Shown one piece after another: positions 1 to 10,201 of a stretch of DNA of 32,172 bases. The position numbers and the translations under genes are program-made. The notes below the pieces were generated by a model. The model did no database searches and was not told where the DNA came from. It saw only the letters and a list, made by a program, of their open reading frames with translations. The first letter of the stretch is position 1; each line of letters opens with the position of its first letter. The stretch is from Halieaceae bacterium (lineage in GTDB: Bacteria; Pseudomonadota; Gammaproteobacteria; Pseudomonadales; Halieaceae): the NCBI GenBank assembly GCA_030066555.1, contig JASJBK010000002.1, positions 1 to 32,172 of the forward strand, in the 5' to 3' direction.

Positions 1-1036
1 TGCGGCTCTGCAGGCTCTTCAGGAACCAGCGCGCTTCCTGCAGGCTGTCGCGCATATAGGTATTGTCGGCACTGTTGTCGGCGCGCTTAACCAACCCTGC
101 GTAGTCGGCGTTGATCTTGAGTCTGGGCGCGATATCCGGGTTGAGTTCGACAACCCAGGCGCCGTTCTTCTTGCTGACAAAAACGTCCGGCACCACGTAC
201 TCGGTGTTGTCGGTGCCGATCATTTGCCCGGGATTCGGGTTCAGCGACTGGATCAGCGCCAGGACTTCACGCAGCTCCGGTTCGCGAATCTTGCTGCGGC
301 GAATCAGCTGGGCGTAATCACGGTTTCCAAGCAGGTTCATGTAGCGGTTGACGATCAGGCGCGCCTCGGCGAGGTAGGGGGTGTCCGCCGGCAGCTGGTG
401 TAGCTGCACCAGCAGGCACTCGCGCAGGTCGTGGGTGCAAACACCGGGCGGGTCGAATTGTTGCAGCCGGTGCAGTACTGCCATCACCTCGTCCAGCTCG
501 ACCTCGAGGTCGGCTGCCAGCCCGGACCAGATATCCTCCACTGGCGCGGTGAGGCGGCCGTTGTCGTCAGTGGCATCGATGATGGCCATGGCGATGACGC
601 GGTCGGTGTCCGACAGGCGGGTCAGGTTGAGCTGCCAGAGCAGGTGATCGCCCAGCGTTTCGCCACTGGAATTGCGGCTGTCGAAGTCGAAGTCGCTGTC
701 CGGTGGTGGGGCAGACGCGGCGCCCACCGGGGATTGGTAGACATCTTCCCACTGGGTATCTACCGGCAGTTCGTCAGGGAGCTGCGCTTCGAAATCGGAC
801 AGCTCACGCTCTGCGCTGGCGGTGGGTTCCGCCTCGCTGCGGGTCTCCGTCTCGATATTTTCCAAACCCTCTGACTCAAGCGACTCCTCCACGTCCAGCA
901 TGGGGTTGGTCTCCAGGGCTTCCTGGATTTCCTGCTGCAGGTCGAGGGTGGAGAGCTGTAGAAGCTTGATAGCCTGCTGCAGCTGGGGTGTCATTACCAG
1001 CTGTTGGCCAAGCTTGAGTTGTAGGGACTGTTTCAT
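1..1036 (-). CDS. rpoN: RNA polymerase sigma-54 factor RpoN (partial; C-terminus lies beyond window start)
   Basis: Reverse-strand translation from ATG at 1036 reads MKQSLQLKLGQQLVMTPQLQQAIKLLQLSTLDLQQEIQEALETNPMLD, the conserved RpoN N-terminus; located downstream of lptB as usual. Confidence 0.95.
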   Translation of the reverse strand, partial: MKQSLQLKLGQQLVMTPQLQQAIKLLQLSTLDLQQEIQEALETNPMLDVEESLESEGLENIETETRSEAEPTASAERELSDFEAQLPDELPVDTQWEDVYQSPVGAASAPPPDSDFDFDSRNSSGETLGDHLLWQLNLTRLSDTDRVIAMAIIDATDDNGRLTAPVEDIWSGLAADLEVELDEVMAVLHRLQQFDPPGVCTHDLRECLLVQLHQLPADTPYLAEARLIVNRYMNLLGNRDYAQLIRRSKIREPELREVLALIQSLNPNPGQMIGTDNTEYVVPDVFVSKKNGAWVVELNPDIAPRLKINADYAGLVKRADNSADNTYMRDSLQEARWFLKSLQSR

Positions 1037-1195
1037 AAATGTTTTTGGGGCTCCCTGCGGTCAGTGTAGCCCTGCTACTGTGACGAGGCAACTTTGGCAT
1101 GAAACTAGCATGCCTTTATTGAGGCAGTGCATTTTCAGGTGGGAAAATTTGGTGAAAATGTGAGCAAGTCCCCATCCCGGGCGGGTGGAGACGCT

Positions 1196-1921
1196 CTAGA
1201 GCCTGAATTCGTGCCCCAGGTAGACCTTGCGAACCTGGTCGTCCGCGAGGATGTCGTCGGCGCTGCCGGCGGCGATGATATGCCCCTCGCCGACGATGTA
1301 GGCTTTCTCGCAGATGCTGAGGGTCTCGCGCACATTGTGGTCGGTGATCAACACGCCGATACCACGGGCCTGCAGGTGAGAGACGATTTGCTTGATGTCG
1401 TTGACGGAGATCGGGTCGACCCCGGCAAAGGGCTCGTCCAGCAGGATGAAGTCGGGCTCGTTAGCCAGCGCCCGGGCGATCTCCACGCGTCGGCGCTCGC
1501 CACCCGACAGCGCCATGCCGGCACTGTCGCGGATATGGGCGATGTGGAATTCCTCCAGTAGCTCCTCGACCTTTTCCCGACGCTGGGCCCGCTTCAGGTC
1601 GCGGCGGTGCTCGAGGATGGCCATCAGGTTGTCCTGCACGGACAGCTTGCGAAAGATCGAGGCTTCCTGGGGCAGGTACCCAATGCCCTTGCGGGCGCGG
1701 CCGTGCATGGGCAGGCGCGTCAGGTCCTGGCCATCGATGGTGATCATGCCGCGGTCGGGTGGAATGATGCCGACGATCATGTAGAAGCAGGTGGTTTTGC
1801 CGGCTCCGTTGGGGCCCAGCAGGCCGACAATCTGGCCGCTCTCGATTTCGAGGCTGACGTCCTGCACCACGGCGCGGCCGCGGTAACTCTTGGCGAGATT
1901 GCTGGCGGTGAGGACGGCCAA
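1196..1921 (-). CDS. lptB: LPS export ABC transporter ATP-binding protein LptB
   Basis: Walker [10 protein letters not shown], signature LSGGERRR, Walker [13 protein letters not shown]; adjacent to lptA and rpoN. Confidence 0.96.
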   Translation of the reverse strand: MAVLTASNLAKSYRGRAVVQDVSLEIESGQIVGLLGPNGAGKTTCFYMIVGIIPPDRGMITIDGQDLTRLPMHGRARKGIGYLPQEASIFRKLSVQDNLMAILEHRRDLKRAQRREKVEELLEEFHIAHIRDSAGMALSGGERRRVEIARALANEPDFILLDEPFAGVDPISVNDIKQIVSHLQARGIGVLITDHNVRETLSICEKAYIVGEGHIIAAGSADDILADDQVRKVYLGHEFRL

Positions 1922-1931
1922 TGGGCGTCGC

Positions 1932-2477
1932 CTATTCGTCTTCTTCTTCGAGCTTGTGGGCCGGGATTACAACTACGACGCGGCTGTTGTTGCTGGTTTC
2001 GGCGGCGGCCTTGACCAACTGCTGGTTAATGAAATAGTCGATCAGGTCGCCCTGCACGGTCGAGCCGTCCTGCTCGACCTGGGCGTTTTCGCGCAGCTGG
2101 ACTCGCTCCTCACTGCGAAAGTACTCGATGATGTCGCCGTGGGCGTGCATCAGCGGGCTGTCGATTTCCGGCTGCTGTTGCATGCGTGCCGGCGAGCCCT
2201 CGGCGACAATGCGCCCGGCCTCATTTTCAGTCTGGTAGAAGGTAATGCGATCAGCAGTAATCTTGATGGTGCCCTGAACCAGTTCCACATTGCCCTGGTA
2301 GACCGTGCGCCCGGTTTTCTCATCCCGCAGGGCTTCGTCGGTGGTGATATGGATCGGCTGCTCGGTGTCGTCGGGCAGGGCGCTGGCCTGCATTGGCGGC
2401 AGCAACAAAGCCGCAAAGACCGCTGCCGCAAGTGCGGGCAGTGACCGGGTAGCCTGTTGCCTGCGAAATAATGCCAT
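1932..2477 (-). CDS. lptA: LPS transport periplasmic protein LptA
   Basis: Signal peptide ([33 protein letters not shown]) followed by LptA/OstA-like sequence ([38 protein letters not shown]). Start chosen at 2477 rather than the longer ORF start at 2537. Confidence 0.9.
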   Translation of the reverse strand: MALFRRQQATRSLPALAAAVFAALLLPPMQASALPDDTEQPIHITTDEALRDEKTGRTVYQGNVELVQGTIKITADRITFYQTENEAGRIVAEGSPARMQQQPEIDSPLMHAHGDIIEYFRSEERVQLRENAQVEQDGSTVQGDLIDYFINQQLVKAAAETSNNSRVVVVIPAHKLEEEDE

Positions 2478-2533
2478 GGGTGCAGTATAGAGCCTGATCC
2501 CGCCCCGCCTGAAGCGCGGCTGTCGTGAAAAAG

Positions 2534-3070
2534 TCATGGCTCGTCCGCGTACAGGAAGGGCTGACGGGCCTGTTCCAGCAGGTCCTGGGCGTCGAGAATG
2601 AACTCGCAGGCCTCACGCACGGCGCCCATACCGCCGCTGCGCTGGCTGCGCCAGTCGGCGTGGGAGGCGACGAAATCGTCACCGTCGGCCACGGTCATGC
2701 CCAACCCCACTGCCTGGATGGCGCCCAGGTCCGGCAGGTCATCGCCCATGTAGGCCACCTGCTCGAGTGCGAGGTTCATGCCTGCCACCATTTCCTTGAG
2801 GGCATCGAGCTTGTCATCTCTTCCCTGGACAATGCGTTCGATGCCAAGTTCCCCGGCGCGGCGGTCGACAATGCTGGAACGACGGCCGGTGATGATGGCC
2901 ACCTCGATGCCGGCGGCCTGCAGCAGCTTGATGCCGAGTCCGTCCGGTGTGTAGAAGGCCTTGAGTTCTTCACCGACGTTGCCGTAGTAGAGCCTGCCGT
3001 CGCTGAGCACGCCGTCAACGTCCAGTACCAGCAGGCGAATGCGGCGGGCTTTCTCCAGCGCCAGGCTCAT
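2534..3070 (-). CDS. kdsC: 3-deoxy-D-manno-octulosonate 8-phosphate phosphatase KdsC
   Basis: HAD motif DVDGVLSDGRLYY, TGRRSSIVDRRAGELGI, YMGDDLPDL; 4-bp overlap with kdsD. Confidence 0.95.
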   Translation of the reverse strand: MSLALEKARRIRLLVLDVDGVLSDGRLYYGNVGEELKAFYTPDGLGIKLLQAAGIEVAIITGRRSSIVDRRAGELGIERIVQGRDDKLDALKEMVAGMNLALEQVAYMGDDLPDLGAIQAVGLGMTVADGDDFVASHADWRSQRSGGMGAVREACEFILDAQDLLEQARQPFLYADEP

Positions 3071-4047
3071 ACCACGCCCGCCTTGAGGATGTCCTGCAGC
3101 TTCACGACTCCGGTGGGGCGCCGGTTGTCGTCGACGGCGATCAGTCCGGTGATGGTGCGCTCCTCCATAATGTGTAGCGCCTCCGCGGCGAGGATTTCCT
3201 TGTCGATGGTGATCGGATCAGCATTCATGACGGTCTCGATGGTAGTGGCATGGATATCCATTTCGTTGTCGAGCGCACGGCGCAGGTCGCCATCGGTGAA
3301 CACACCCAGCAGCTGGCCGCCGTTGTCCAGCACCGTGGTAAGCCCCAGCCCCTTGCTGCTGACCTCGACCAGCGCCTCGTCCAGCAGAGTACCGGCGCTG
3401 ACCCGGGGCAATTCGTCGCCGCCGTGCATGATGTCATCCACCTTGAGCAGGAGCTTTCGGCCCAGGGCGCCCGCCGGGTGTGAAAAGGCAAAATCTTCCG
3501 CCGTGAAACCCCGGGCCTCCAGCAGCGCAATTGCCAGCGCGTCGCCGGCCACCAGCGACACCGTGGTGCTGGAGGTCGGTGCGAGGTCCATGGGGCAGGC
3601 TTCCTGGGCCACGCGGGTGTCAAGATTGACGTCGGCCGCCCTGGCCAGCACGGAATCGGGATTGCCGGTCATGGTCACCAGCGGTACCGCCAGCCGCTTC
3701 AGCAGCGGCAGCAGCGTCACTACCTCGCTGGTAGAGCCACTGTTGCTGAGGGCGATCACGCTGTCCTGGCTGGTAATCATGCCGAGGTCGCCGTGACTGG
3801 CTTCCCCGGGGTGAACGAAAAAGGACGGGGTGCCGGTACTGGCCAGCGTGGCTGCAATCTTGGTGCCGATATGCCCGGATTTACCCATGCCGGTGACCAC
3901 GACGCGGCCCTGGGTATTGAGCAGGATCTCGCAGGCGCGGGTAAAGCTGTCATCGAGGCGGTCGAGCAGGTCGGTGATGGCGTCGCGTTCGAGTTCGACA
4001 GTACGGCGCACGGCGCCGAGAAAATCGGGGTGTTCGGGTCTGGACAC
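3067..4047 (-). CDS. kdsD: D-arabinose 5-phosphate isomerase KdsD (SIS + tandem CBS)
   Basis: SIS domain VVVTGMGKSGHIGTKIAATLASTGTPSFFVHPGEASHGDLGM; C-terminal CBS pair. Confidence 0.95.
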   Translation of the reverse strand: MSRPEHPDFLGAVRRTVELERDAITDLLDRLDDSFTRACEILLNTQGRVVVTGMGKSGHIGTKIAATLASTGTPSFFVHPGEASHGDLGMITSQDSVIALSNSGSTSEVVTLLPLLKRLAVPLVTMTGNPDSVLARAADVNLDTRVAQEACPMDLAPTSSTTVSLVAGDALAIALLEARGFTAEDFAFSHPAGALGRKLLLKVDDIMHGGDELPRVSAGTLLDEALVEVSSKGLGLTTVLDNGGQLLGVFTDGDLRRALDNEMDIHATTIETVMNADPITIDKEILAAEALHIMEERTITGLIAVDDNRRPTGVVKLQDILKAGVV

Positions 4048-4065
4048 GGATGCTTCCCGGGAGGT

Positions 4066-5052
4066 TTAGCGGGCGGTGTTGTAAAGCCAGTAATAATACA
4101 GCGCGTAGAGCAGGAGAAACAGTACGCCCATGGCGCGGCCGATCTGGTGTTCCGAGGGCGGTGCGCCGATGGCAAGGCGCCGCACTGTGGGCGCGTATAG
4201 GCCGCCCGCCAGCAGCAGGGTAATGCCGAGCATGGAGGCATAGTCCCGCAGCAGTACCTCCTGGTCGAGCACCTGGGTGTCAAACAGGCCCGGCAGTGAC
4301 ATTACGCCAAGCAGGTTGAAGAGGTTTGAGCCCATGACGTTGCCGAGGGCAATCTCGGCGTGGCCCTTCATGGCGCTGGCCAGGGAGGCGGCCAGTTCCG
4401 GGAGGCTGGTGCCGACCGCGACAATGGAAAGTCCGATCACCAGCGGGCTGACACCCAGTTCCATTGCCACGTTGCTGGCGCCCCAGACCAGCACCTTGGA
4501 ACTCAATACCAGCAGCACCAGGCCAATGCCGAAACTGGCCCAGGCCTTGACTGGCCTCATGTGCGGAAGCTCCTCGACATTGGCTTCCTCCTCGGCATTG
4601 GGGTCGTGGGACTGCGAGCGGATCATCTCGAACAGGATGAAGGACAGTGCGCCCAGCATCAGCAGGCCGTCGATCCAGTCCAGCTCGAAATCCAGCAGCA
4701 GCAGACCACAGCCCAGGGTGACCGCCAGCACGGTGGGCAGCTCCCGGCGCAGTCGGTTGCGGTGGACCGGTAGGGGGGCAATCAGCACGGTGATGCCGAG
4801 CACCAGGCCGATGTTGGCCAGATTGGAGCCGATGGCGTTGCCCACCGCCAGTTCACCTGCGCCGGCGATCGCCGCATTGATGCTGACCAGGACTTCAGGG
4901 GCGGAGGTGCCGAGGGAAACGATGGTGAGGCCGATGAGGATGGGCGACATTCCCATGTTCTCGGCGATAGCGGCTGCCCCGGCGACAAACAGGTCTGCGC
5001 TCCAGACCAGGATGATGAAGCCGACCAGAATGGCGGCCGAAGCGATCAGCAT
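4066..5052 (-). CDS. Calcium/sodium antiporter, YrbG family
   Basis: Two inverted alpha-repeats (GNAIGSNLANIGLVLG and GNVMGSNLFNLLGVM); position next to kdsD. Internal ATG at 5052 preferred over ORF start 5166. Confidence 0.88.
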   Translation of the reverse strand: MLIASAAILVGFIILVWSADLFVAGAAAIAENMGMSPILIGLTIVSLGTSAPEVLVSINAAIAGAGELAVGNAIGSNLANIGLVLGITVLIAPLPVHRNRLRRELPTVLAVTLGCGLLLLDFELDWIDGLLMLGALSFILFEMIRSQSHDPNAEEEANVEELPHMRPVKAWASFGIGLVLLVLSSKVLVWGASNVAMELGVSPLVIGLSIVAVGTSLPELAASLASAMKGHAEIALGNVMGSNLFNLLGVMSLPGLFDTQVLDQEVLLRDYASMLGITLLLAGGLYAPTVRRLAIGAPPSEHQIGRAMGVLFLLLYALYYYWLYNTAR

Positions 5053-5251
5053 AAACGTCCTATTCCTGTTAAAGTATCGCCGCTGCTGCGTGTGGCCGCC
5101 GTGGCTCTCGGATTCGCGCCTGAACTCGCGTTTGAACTGGTACGAGTCAGGGCGGTCCAAGTACAACGAAACATCGTATCATGCCGCGGGCGCCTGCATT
5201 ATATAAGCGTCCCAGGGCTATGGAAACGGACCTCTATCGCAGGTGAGCGCT

Positions 5252-5267
5252 TTCAGGCGCGCCTGAA
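5252..5267. promoter_or_regulatory. 16-bp perfect palindrome TTCAGGCGCGCCTGAA in the yrbG/mlaC divergent intergenic region
   Basis: Exact self-reverse-complement; lies 34 bp upstream of the mlaC ATG; the half-site CGCGCCTGAA recurs at 5115-5124. Confidence 0.4.
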
Positions 5268-5301
5268 TTACCAGCAAAACTAGCCAGGACTCACGGACAA
5301 T

Positions 5302-5979
5302 ATGACTGTGCTGCTTCGCAAATTCGCCTACTTTGTACTGCTTGCAACGGTGCTGTGCCCCCTGGCACTGGCCCAGGAGCCCGCCGGGGAAGACGCCTAC
5401 CAGGTCATTGAGCGAACCACCGACCGGGTCATGACCCTGGTGCAGGAAGCCAATGCCTATGCCGACGAAGACCCGGAGCGCTACTTTAATGAATTGCAGA
5501 CGGTGCTGGACGAGGTGGTGGATTTCGCCTATTTCTCCCGCGCCGTCATGGGGCCCTACGCCAGCCGCAAGCGCTACCAGTCGCTCAGCGACGAGGGCAA
5601 GCAGGAACTGCGCGGCCAGGTAACACGCTTTACTGAGGTCATGCGTGACGGCCTGGTGCGTACCTACGGCAAGGGCCTGCTGGCGTTCGGCGGCAGTCGG
5701 GCGGAAATCCAACGGCCGGACGGTTCGCAAGAACTCGGCAACCGGGCGGAAATCCGCCAGCTGATCTACAGCGATGCCCCGGATCCCTACGTGATCGAGT
5801 ACCAGATGCGCAAGGGTAAGGACGGCCAGTGGCGGCTGCGCAACCTGATCGTGGAAACCATCAATCTCGGGGTCATTTATCGCAACCAGTTCCAGGCGGC
5901 TGCTCGCGATGCCGACGGTGACATCAACTACGTGATCGACAACTGGACCACGCCCGAGGGCGAGGCTGAAGCGGGCTGA
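5302..5979 (+). CDS. mlaC: Phospholipid-binding protein MlaC (Ttg2D family)
   Basis: Signal peptide then MlaC-type sequence (YFNELQTVLDEVVDFAYFSRAVMGPYA, LRNLIVETINLGVIYRNQF). Confidence 0.9.
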   Translation: MTVLLRKFAYFVLLATVLCPLALAQEPAGEDAYQVIERTTDRVMTLVQEANAYADEDPERYFNELQTVLDEVVDFAYFSRAVMGPYASRKRYQSLSDEGKQELRGQVTRFTEVMRDGLVRTYGKGLLAFGGSRAEIQRPDGSQELGNRAEIRQLIYSDAPDPYVIEYQMRKGKDGQWRLRNLIVETINLGVIYRNQFQAAARDADGDINYVIDNWTTPEGEAEAG

Positions 5980-6041
5980 CAGACTCGCTATTGGCTGGCA
6001 ATTCTCCTAAACTTCACGCTTTTTTTGCTGCGGGGAAAACC

Positions 6042-6284
6042 ATGCAGGCGCAGGAACTGCAAACACTGCTGACCGAAGAGCTGCCAGACTGCGACGTGGA
6101 AGTGCGCAGCGAGGGCAGTCACTATGACATCCTGGTCATCGGTGAGATGTTCGACGGCCTGCGCCCAGTGCAGAAACAGCAGGCGGTTTACAAGGTTCTC
6201 AATCCGCTGATCACCGGCGGCAGCATTCACGCGGTCAACATACGTACCTACACGCCAGCCGAGTGGCAGGCGCTCGACCACTGA
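6042..6284 (+). CDS. ibaG: BolA-family protein IbaG
   Basis: Short BolA-like protein with HYDILVIGEMFDGLRPVQKQQAVYKVLNPLITGGSIHAVNIRTYTPAEW; between mlaC and hisG. Confidence 0.88.
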   Translation: MQAQELQTLLTEELPDCDVEVRSEGSHYDILVIGEMFDGLRPVQKQQAVYKVLNPLITGGSIHAVNIRTYTPAEWQALDH

Positions 6285-6293
6285 GCCCCGCCC

Positions 6294-6923
6294 GTGCCTG
6301 GCGTACTCACCCTCGCCCTCACCAAGGGGCGTATTCTCAAGGAGACCCTGCCGCTGCTGGCAAGGGCCGGTATCGTGCCGGTCGAGGATATCGCCTCCAG
6401 CCGCAAGCTGGTCTTCGACTGCACGCGGCCCGGGGTGCGCCTGCTGGTGCTGAGGGGTACCGATGTTCCCACCTACGTGCGCCACGGCGCTGCGGACCTG
6501 GGAGTGGTGGGTAAGGACATACTGCTCGAGGAAGGTGCCGATGATCTCTACGAGCCGCTGGACCTTGGCATTGCGCGCTGCCGCCTGATGACCGCTGCGC
6601 CCGTGGGCTGGACGCCGGGGCCCGGCCGGGTGCGGGTGGCGACCAAGTTCACCGGTATCGCCCGGCGCTTTTTTGCCCAGCAGGGTCGGCAGGCGGATTT
6701 CATCAAGCTGTACGGCGCCATGGAACTCGCCCCGCTGATGGGTCTGGCGGACGTGATTGTCGATATCGTCGACAGCGGCAACACGCTGAAAGCCAACGGC
6801 CTTGAGCCCCTCGACCTGATCGCCGACATCAGCACGCGACTGGTGGTCAACAAGGCGTCCATGCGCAGTCAGCACGCCGAAATCCAGGAGCTGATCGCCG
6901 AGCTGCGTGAGGCGTTGGCCTGA
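6294..6923 (+). CDS. hisG: ATP phosphoribosyltransferase, short form HisG(S)
   Basis: [52 protein letters not shown]; 209 aa without the C-terminal regulatory domain; GTG start. Confidence 0.95.
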   Translation: MPGVLTLALTKGRILKETLPLLARAGIVPVEDIASSRKLVFDCTRPGVRLLVLRGTDVPTYVRHGAADLGVVGKDILLEEGADDLYEPLDLGIARCRLMTAAPVGWTPGPGRVRVATKFTGIARRFFAQQGRQADFIKLYGAMELAPLMGLADVIVDIVDSGNTLKANGLEPLDLIADISTRLVVNKASMRSQHAEIQELIAELREALA

Positions 6924-8227
6924 TGCGCAGACTCGATACCCGCGACGCCGATTTCCAGGCCCGGCTGGATAGCCTTACCACCTGGCAGGATAGTGTTGAT
7001 CGCGAGGTCATCCAGGCGGTGGATGCTATCGTCGACGACGTGATCGCCCGCGGTGATGCCGCGGTGCTGGAGTACACCGCACGTTATGACGGTGTGCATG
7101 TGGATGCGGTGGCCGAGCTCGAAATTGGCCGCGAACGCCTGGACGCCGCGCTGGCTGGCCTTGCTGAGGAGCAGCGCAGCGCACTGGAAGTGGCGGCCCG
7201 GCGTATCCAGGACTACCACCAGCGCCAGCTGGGCGAGTCCTGGCACTACCGGGACGGTACCGGCAGCATGCTCGGCCAGAAGATCACCGCCATGGCGCGC
7301 GTCGGTGTCTATGTGCCCGGCGGTAAAGCCAGCTACCCCTCATCGGTGCTCATGAATGTTATTCCCGCGAAGGTGGCGGGCGTGGGCGAAATCGTCATGG
7401 TGGTGCCTACCCCGGATGGGGAAATCAGCCCGCTGGTACTGGCGGCGGCCGCGCTGGCCGGCGCCGACCGCGTATTCGGTATGGGCGGTGCACAGGCGGT
7501 GGCAGCGCTGGCCTATGGGACGGACACGGTGCCGCGGGTCGACAAGATTGTCGGCCCCGGCAATATCTTTGTGGCGACTGCCAAGCGCCGGGTATTCGGC
7601 CAGGTGGGTATCGACATGGTGGCGGGGCCGTCGGAAATCCTGGTGATCTGCGATGGCCAAACCCCCGCCGACTGGATCGCCATGGACCTGTTTTCGCAGG
7701 CGGAGCATGACGAGAACGCGCAGTCCATCCTGTTGTCGCCGGACGCAGCTTTCCTCGACGAGGTGGAACGCAGCATTGAACGGCTGCTACCCGGCATGGC
7801 CCGCGCCGACATCATCCGCAGCTCGCTGGAAAACCGCGGTGCGATGGTACTGTGCCGGGACCTGGATGATGCGACAGCGGTGTCCAACCGGGTGGCGCCG
7901 GAACACCTCGAGCTGTCAGTAACCGACCCCGAGGCGCTGCTGCCGGCCATTGAGCATGCTGGCGCCATCTTCATGGGCCGCTACAGCGCCGAGGCGCTGG
8001 GCGACTACTGTGCCGGCCCCAACCACGTGTTGCCGACCTCGGGTACGGCGCGCTTTTCCTCGCCACTGGGGGTCTATGATTTCCAGAAGCGCAGCTCGGT
8101 TATCCAGTGCAGCCGGGAGGGCATTGCCCAGCTCGCGCCGGTGGCCTCTACCCTGGCCCGCGGCGAGTCCCTGGAAGCGCATGCGCTGTCGGCGGAGTAC
8201 CGCCTCTCTGAATCCGACGGCGACTAG
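6923..8227 (+). CDS. hisD: Histidinol dehydrogenase
   Basis: [71 protein letters not shown]. Confidence 0.97.
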   Translation: MRRLDTRDADFQARLDSLTTWQDSVDREVIQAVDAIVDDVIARGDAAVLEYTARYDGVHVDAVAELEIGRERLDAALAGLAEEQRSALEVAARRIQDYHQRQLGESWHYRDGTGSMLGQKITAMARVGVYVPGGKASYPSSVLMNVIPAKVAGVGEIVMVVPTPDGEISPLVLAAAALAGADRVFGMGGAQAVAALAYGTDTVPRVDKIVGPGNIFVATAKRRVFGQVGIDMVAGPSEILVICDGQTPADWIAMDLFSQAEHDENAQSILLSPDAAFLDEVERSIERLLPGMARADIIRSSLENRGAMVLCRDLDDATAVSNRVAPEHLELSVTDPEALLPAIEHAGAIFMGRYSAEALGDYCAGPNHVLPTSGTARFSSPLGVYDFQKRSSVIQCSREGIAQLAPVASTLARGESLEAHALSAEYRLSESDGD

Positions 8228-8242
8228 CGCGATCTTGTCCGG

Positions 8243-9346
8243 TTAGCTGCTGCGCGGCGGCCGGGAGCCCACCACCACGTTGACGTTCACCTCTGCCGCC
8301 CCGCGCAGCAGGCTCAGCTCGACCTCGTCACCGGGGCGCAGCAGGGCAATCTGGGTCATGGTTATGCGACCGTCTACCACCGGTTCCATGTCGATATGGG
8401 TGATGATGTCGCCCTCGCGAATGCCGTTGCGGGCCGCAGGCCCGTCGGGGTGGGTGCCGGTGACCAGCAGTGACGGCGTGTCCGAGCCGGTCATGAAGAT
8501 GTTCTGCACGTCCAGCCCCATCCAGCCGCGAATCACCCGCCCGTAAGCCACCAGGTCCTGGGCCACACCCATGGCCAGGTCTGCCGGTGTGGCGAGGCCA
8601 ATACCGGTGAACTCGCGGCTACGGGAGAAGGTCGCGGCGTTGATACCCAGCAAGCGGCCCTCGGTGTCGATCAGCGCGCCGCCGGAGTTACCCTCGTTGA
8701 TCGCGGCGTCGGTCTGGATGAAATCTTCGTAGGTGCTGAGCCGCAGCCCGTAGCGCCCCAGCGCGGAGACGATGCCCTGTGACACCGAATGCCCGAAGCC
8801 GTAGGGATTGCCGATGGCCAGCACCACGTCGCCAACCCGGGCCTGGTCCGGGTTGCCGAAGCTGATGGCCTGGATGTCTTCGATATCGATCTTCAGTACT
8901 GCGAGGTCGGTGTCAGCGTCGCTGCCCACCACCTCGGCCAGCGCCGTGCGGCCGTCGTGCAGGCGTACGAGAATCTGGTCGGCGCCGGCGATGATATGCC
9001 CGCTGGTGAGAATCAGGCCCTGGGGAGACACGATGACACCGGAGCCCAGTGAGCGTTGCAGGCGTTCGCGGCGGCGATTGTCGCTGTTGAGGAGGCGGCG
9101 ATAGGCCGGGTCCTCGAGGATCGGCGGCACCCGCTCCCGGATCACCTTTGCCGTGTAGATATTGACCACGGAGGGAATTGCCCGCTGCACGGCGGTGGCG
9201 AAGCTGACCCGGGGATTCTGCTGCACCAGCTCCGCGGCGGTGGGTGCCGGATCGGGACGCTGGTTTGCCGTCCACTGCAGAATCAGGGCAGCGGCGAGTA
9301 TCCCGGCCACTGCGGGCCAGGTGATAAACTGGACTACGCTTCGCAT
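8243..9346 (-). CDS. Periplasmic serine protease of DegS/AlgW type (trypsin-like + PDZ)
   Basis: N-terminal membrane anchor, catalytic elements LTSGHIIAGAD, DTDLAVLKID, NEGNSGGALID, C-terminal PDZ; position after hisD as in algW loci. Confidence 0.9.
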   Translation of the reverse strand: MRSVVQFITWPAVAGILAAALILQWTANQRPDPAPTAAELVQQNPRVSFATAVQRAIPSVVNIYTAKVIRERVPPILEDPAYRRLLNSDNRRRERLQRSLGSGVIVSPQGLILTSGHIIAGADQILVRLHDGRTALAEVVGSDADTDLAVLKIDIEDIQAISFGNPDQARVGDVVLAIGNPYGFGHSVSQGIVSALGRYGLRLSTYEDFIQTDAAINEGNSGGALIDTEGRLLGINAATFSRSREFTGIGLATPADLAMGVAQDLVAYGRVIRGWMGLDVQNIFMTGSDTPSLLVTGTHPDGPAARNGIREGDIITHIDMEPVVDGRITMTQIALLRPGDEVELSLLRGAAEVNVNVVVGSRPPRSS

Positions 9347-9409
9347 GAACAGCCTGCTACGTTGCGGAGCCCGGAATTATACACGCCGCTATTGACAGGA
9401 GAATGCTGG

Positions 9410-10171
9410 ATGAGTGTGTCACTGGCACAACTGACTGCGACCTTTGACCGGATCCTTGAGCCGTCGCGATTCCGCGATTACGCGCCCAATGGCCTGCAGG
9501 TGGAGGGCCGCGCCGAGGTGCGGCGCCTGGTGAGCGGTGTAACGGCCTGCCAGGCCCTGGTGGACGCGGCCATTGAGGAGAACGCCGACGCTATCCTCGT
9601 CCATCACGGCTATTTCTGGCGCAACGAGGCGCCGGTGCTGACCGGTATGAAGCGGCGTCGCATCGCCGCTCTGCTGGATGCGGATATCAGCCTGTTTGGC
9701 TATCACCTGCCGCTGGACGCCCACCCGGAATACGGCAACAACGCCACCCTGGCGGCGCGGCTGGGTATTCTTAGCGAAGGCCCGCTGCACCCCGATGACG
9801 CCTCCGCGGTGGGCAATGTTGGCAGCCTGCCCGCAGAGACCCCGGTGGCGGAATTCCTGGAAACCGTGGCGACAGCACTGGATCGGGTACCGCTGCACGT
9901 GGGGGATGTGAATCGCCGGGTGCGGCGTATCGCCTGGTGTACCGGGGGTGCGCAGGGCTATATCGAGGCGGCGGTGGCGGCCGGTGCCGACCTGTATCTC
10001 ACCGGCGAGGCCTCGGAGCAGACGGTGCACGTCGCCCGTGAGGAAGGCATCGAGTTTATTGCCGCCGGCCACCACGCCACCGAGCGCTACGGCGTGCAGG
10101 CGCTGGGGGAAGCGGTGGCTGCTGAACTGGGCCTGGAGCACCGGTTTATCGATATTGATAACCCGGTGTGA
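9410..10171 (+). CDS. NIF3-like dinuclear metal centre protein (YbgI family)
   Basis: PNGLQVEG, ADAILVHHGYFWRNE, PLDAHPEYGNNATLA, YLTGEASEQTVHVAREEG, AAGHHATERYGV; RBS aggaga upstream of ATG 9410. Confidence 0.93.
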   Translation: MSVSLAQLTATFDRILEPSRFRDYAPNGLQVEGRAEVRRLVSGVTACQALVDAAIEENADAILVHHGYFWRNEAPVLTGMKRRRIAALLDADISLFGYHLPLDAHPEYGNNATLAARLGILSEGPLHPDDASAVGNVGSLPAETPVAEFLETVATALDRVPLHVGDVNRRVRRIAWCTGGAQGYIEAAVAAGADLYLTGEASEQTVHVAREEGIEFIAAGHHATERYGVQALGEAVAAELGLEHRFIDIDNPV

Positions 10172-10201
10172 GGCAGGGGTGGGGGGCTTGTGACGCCGAC
10201 C

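Noticed and set aside
2525-3796. 423-aa plus-strand ORF
   Set aside because: Antisense to kdsC and kdsD, both convincing; low-complexity Ser-rich translation typical of antisense frames in GC-rich DNA
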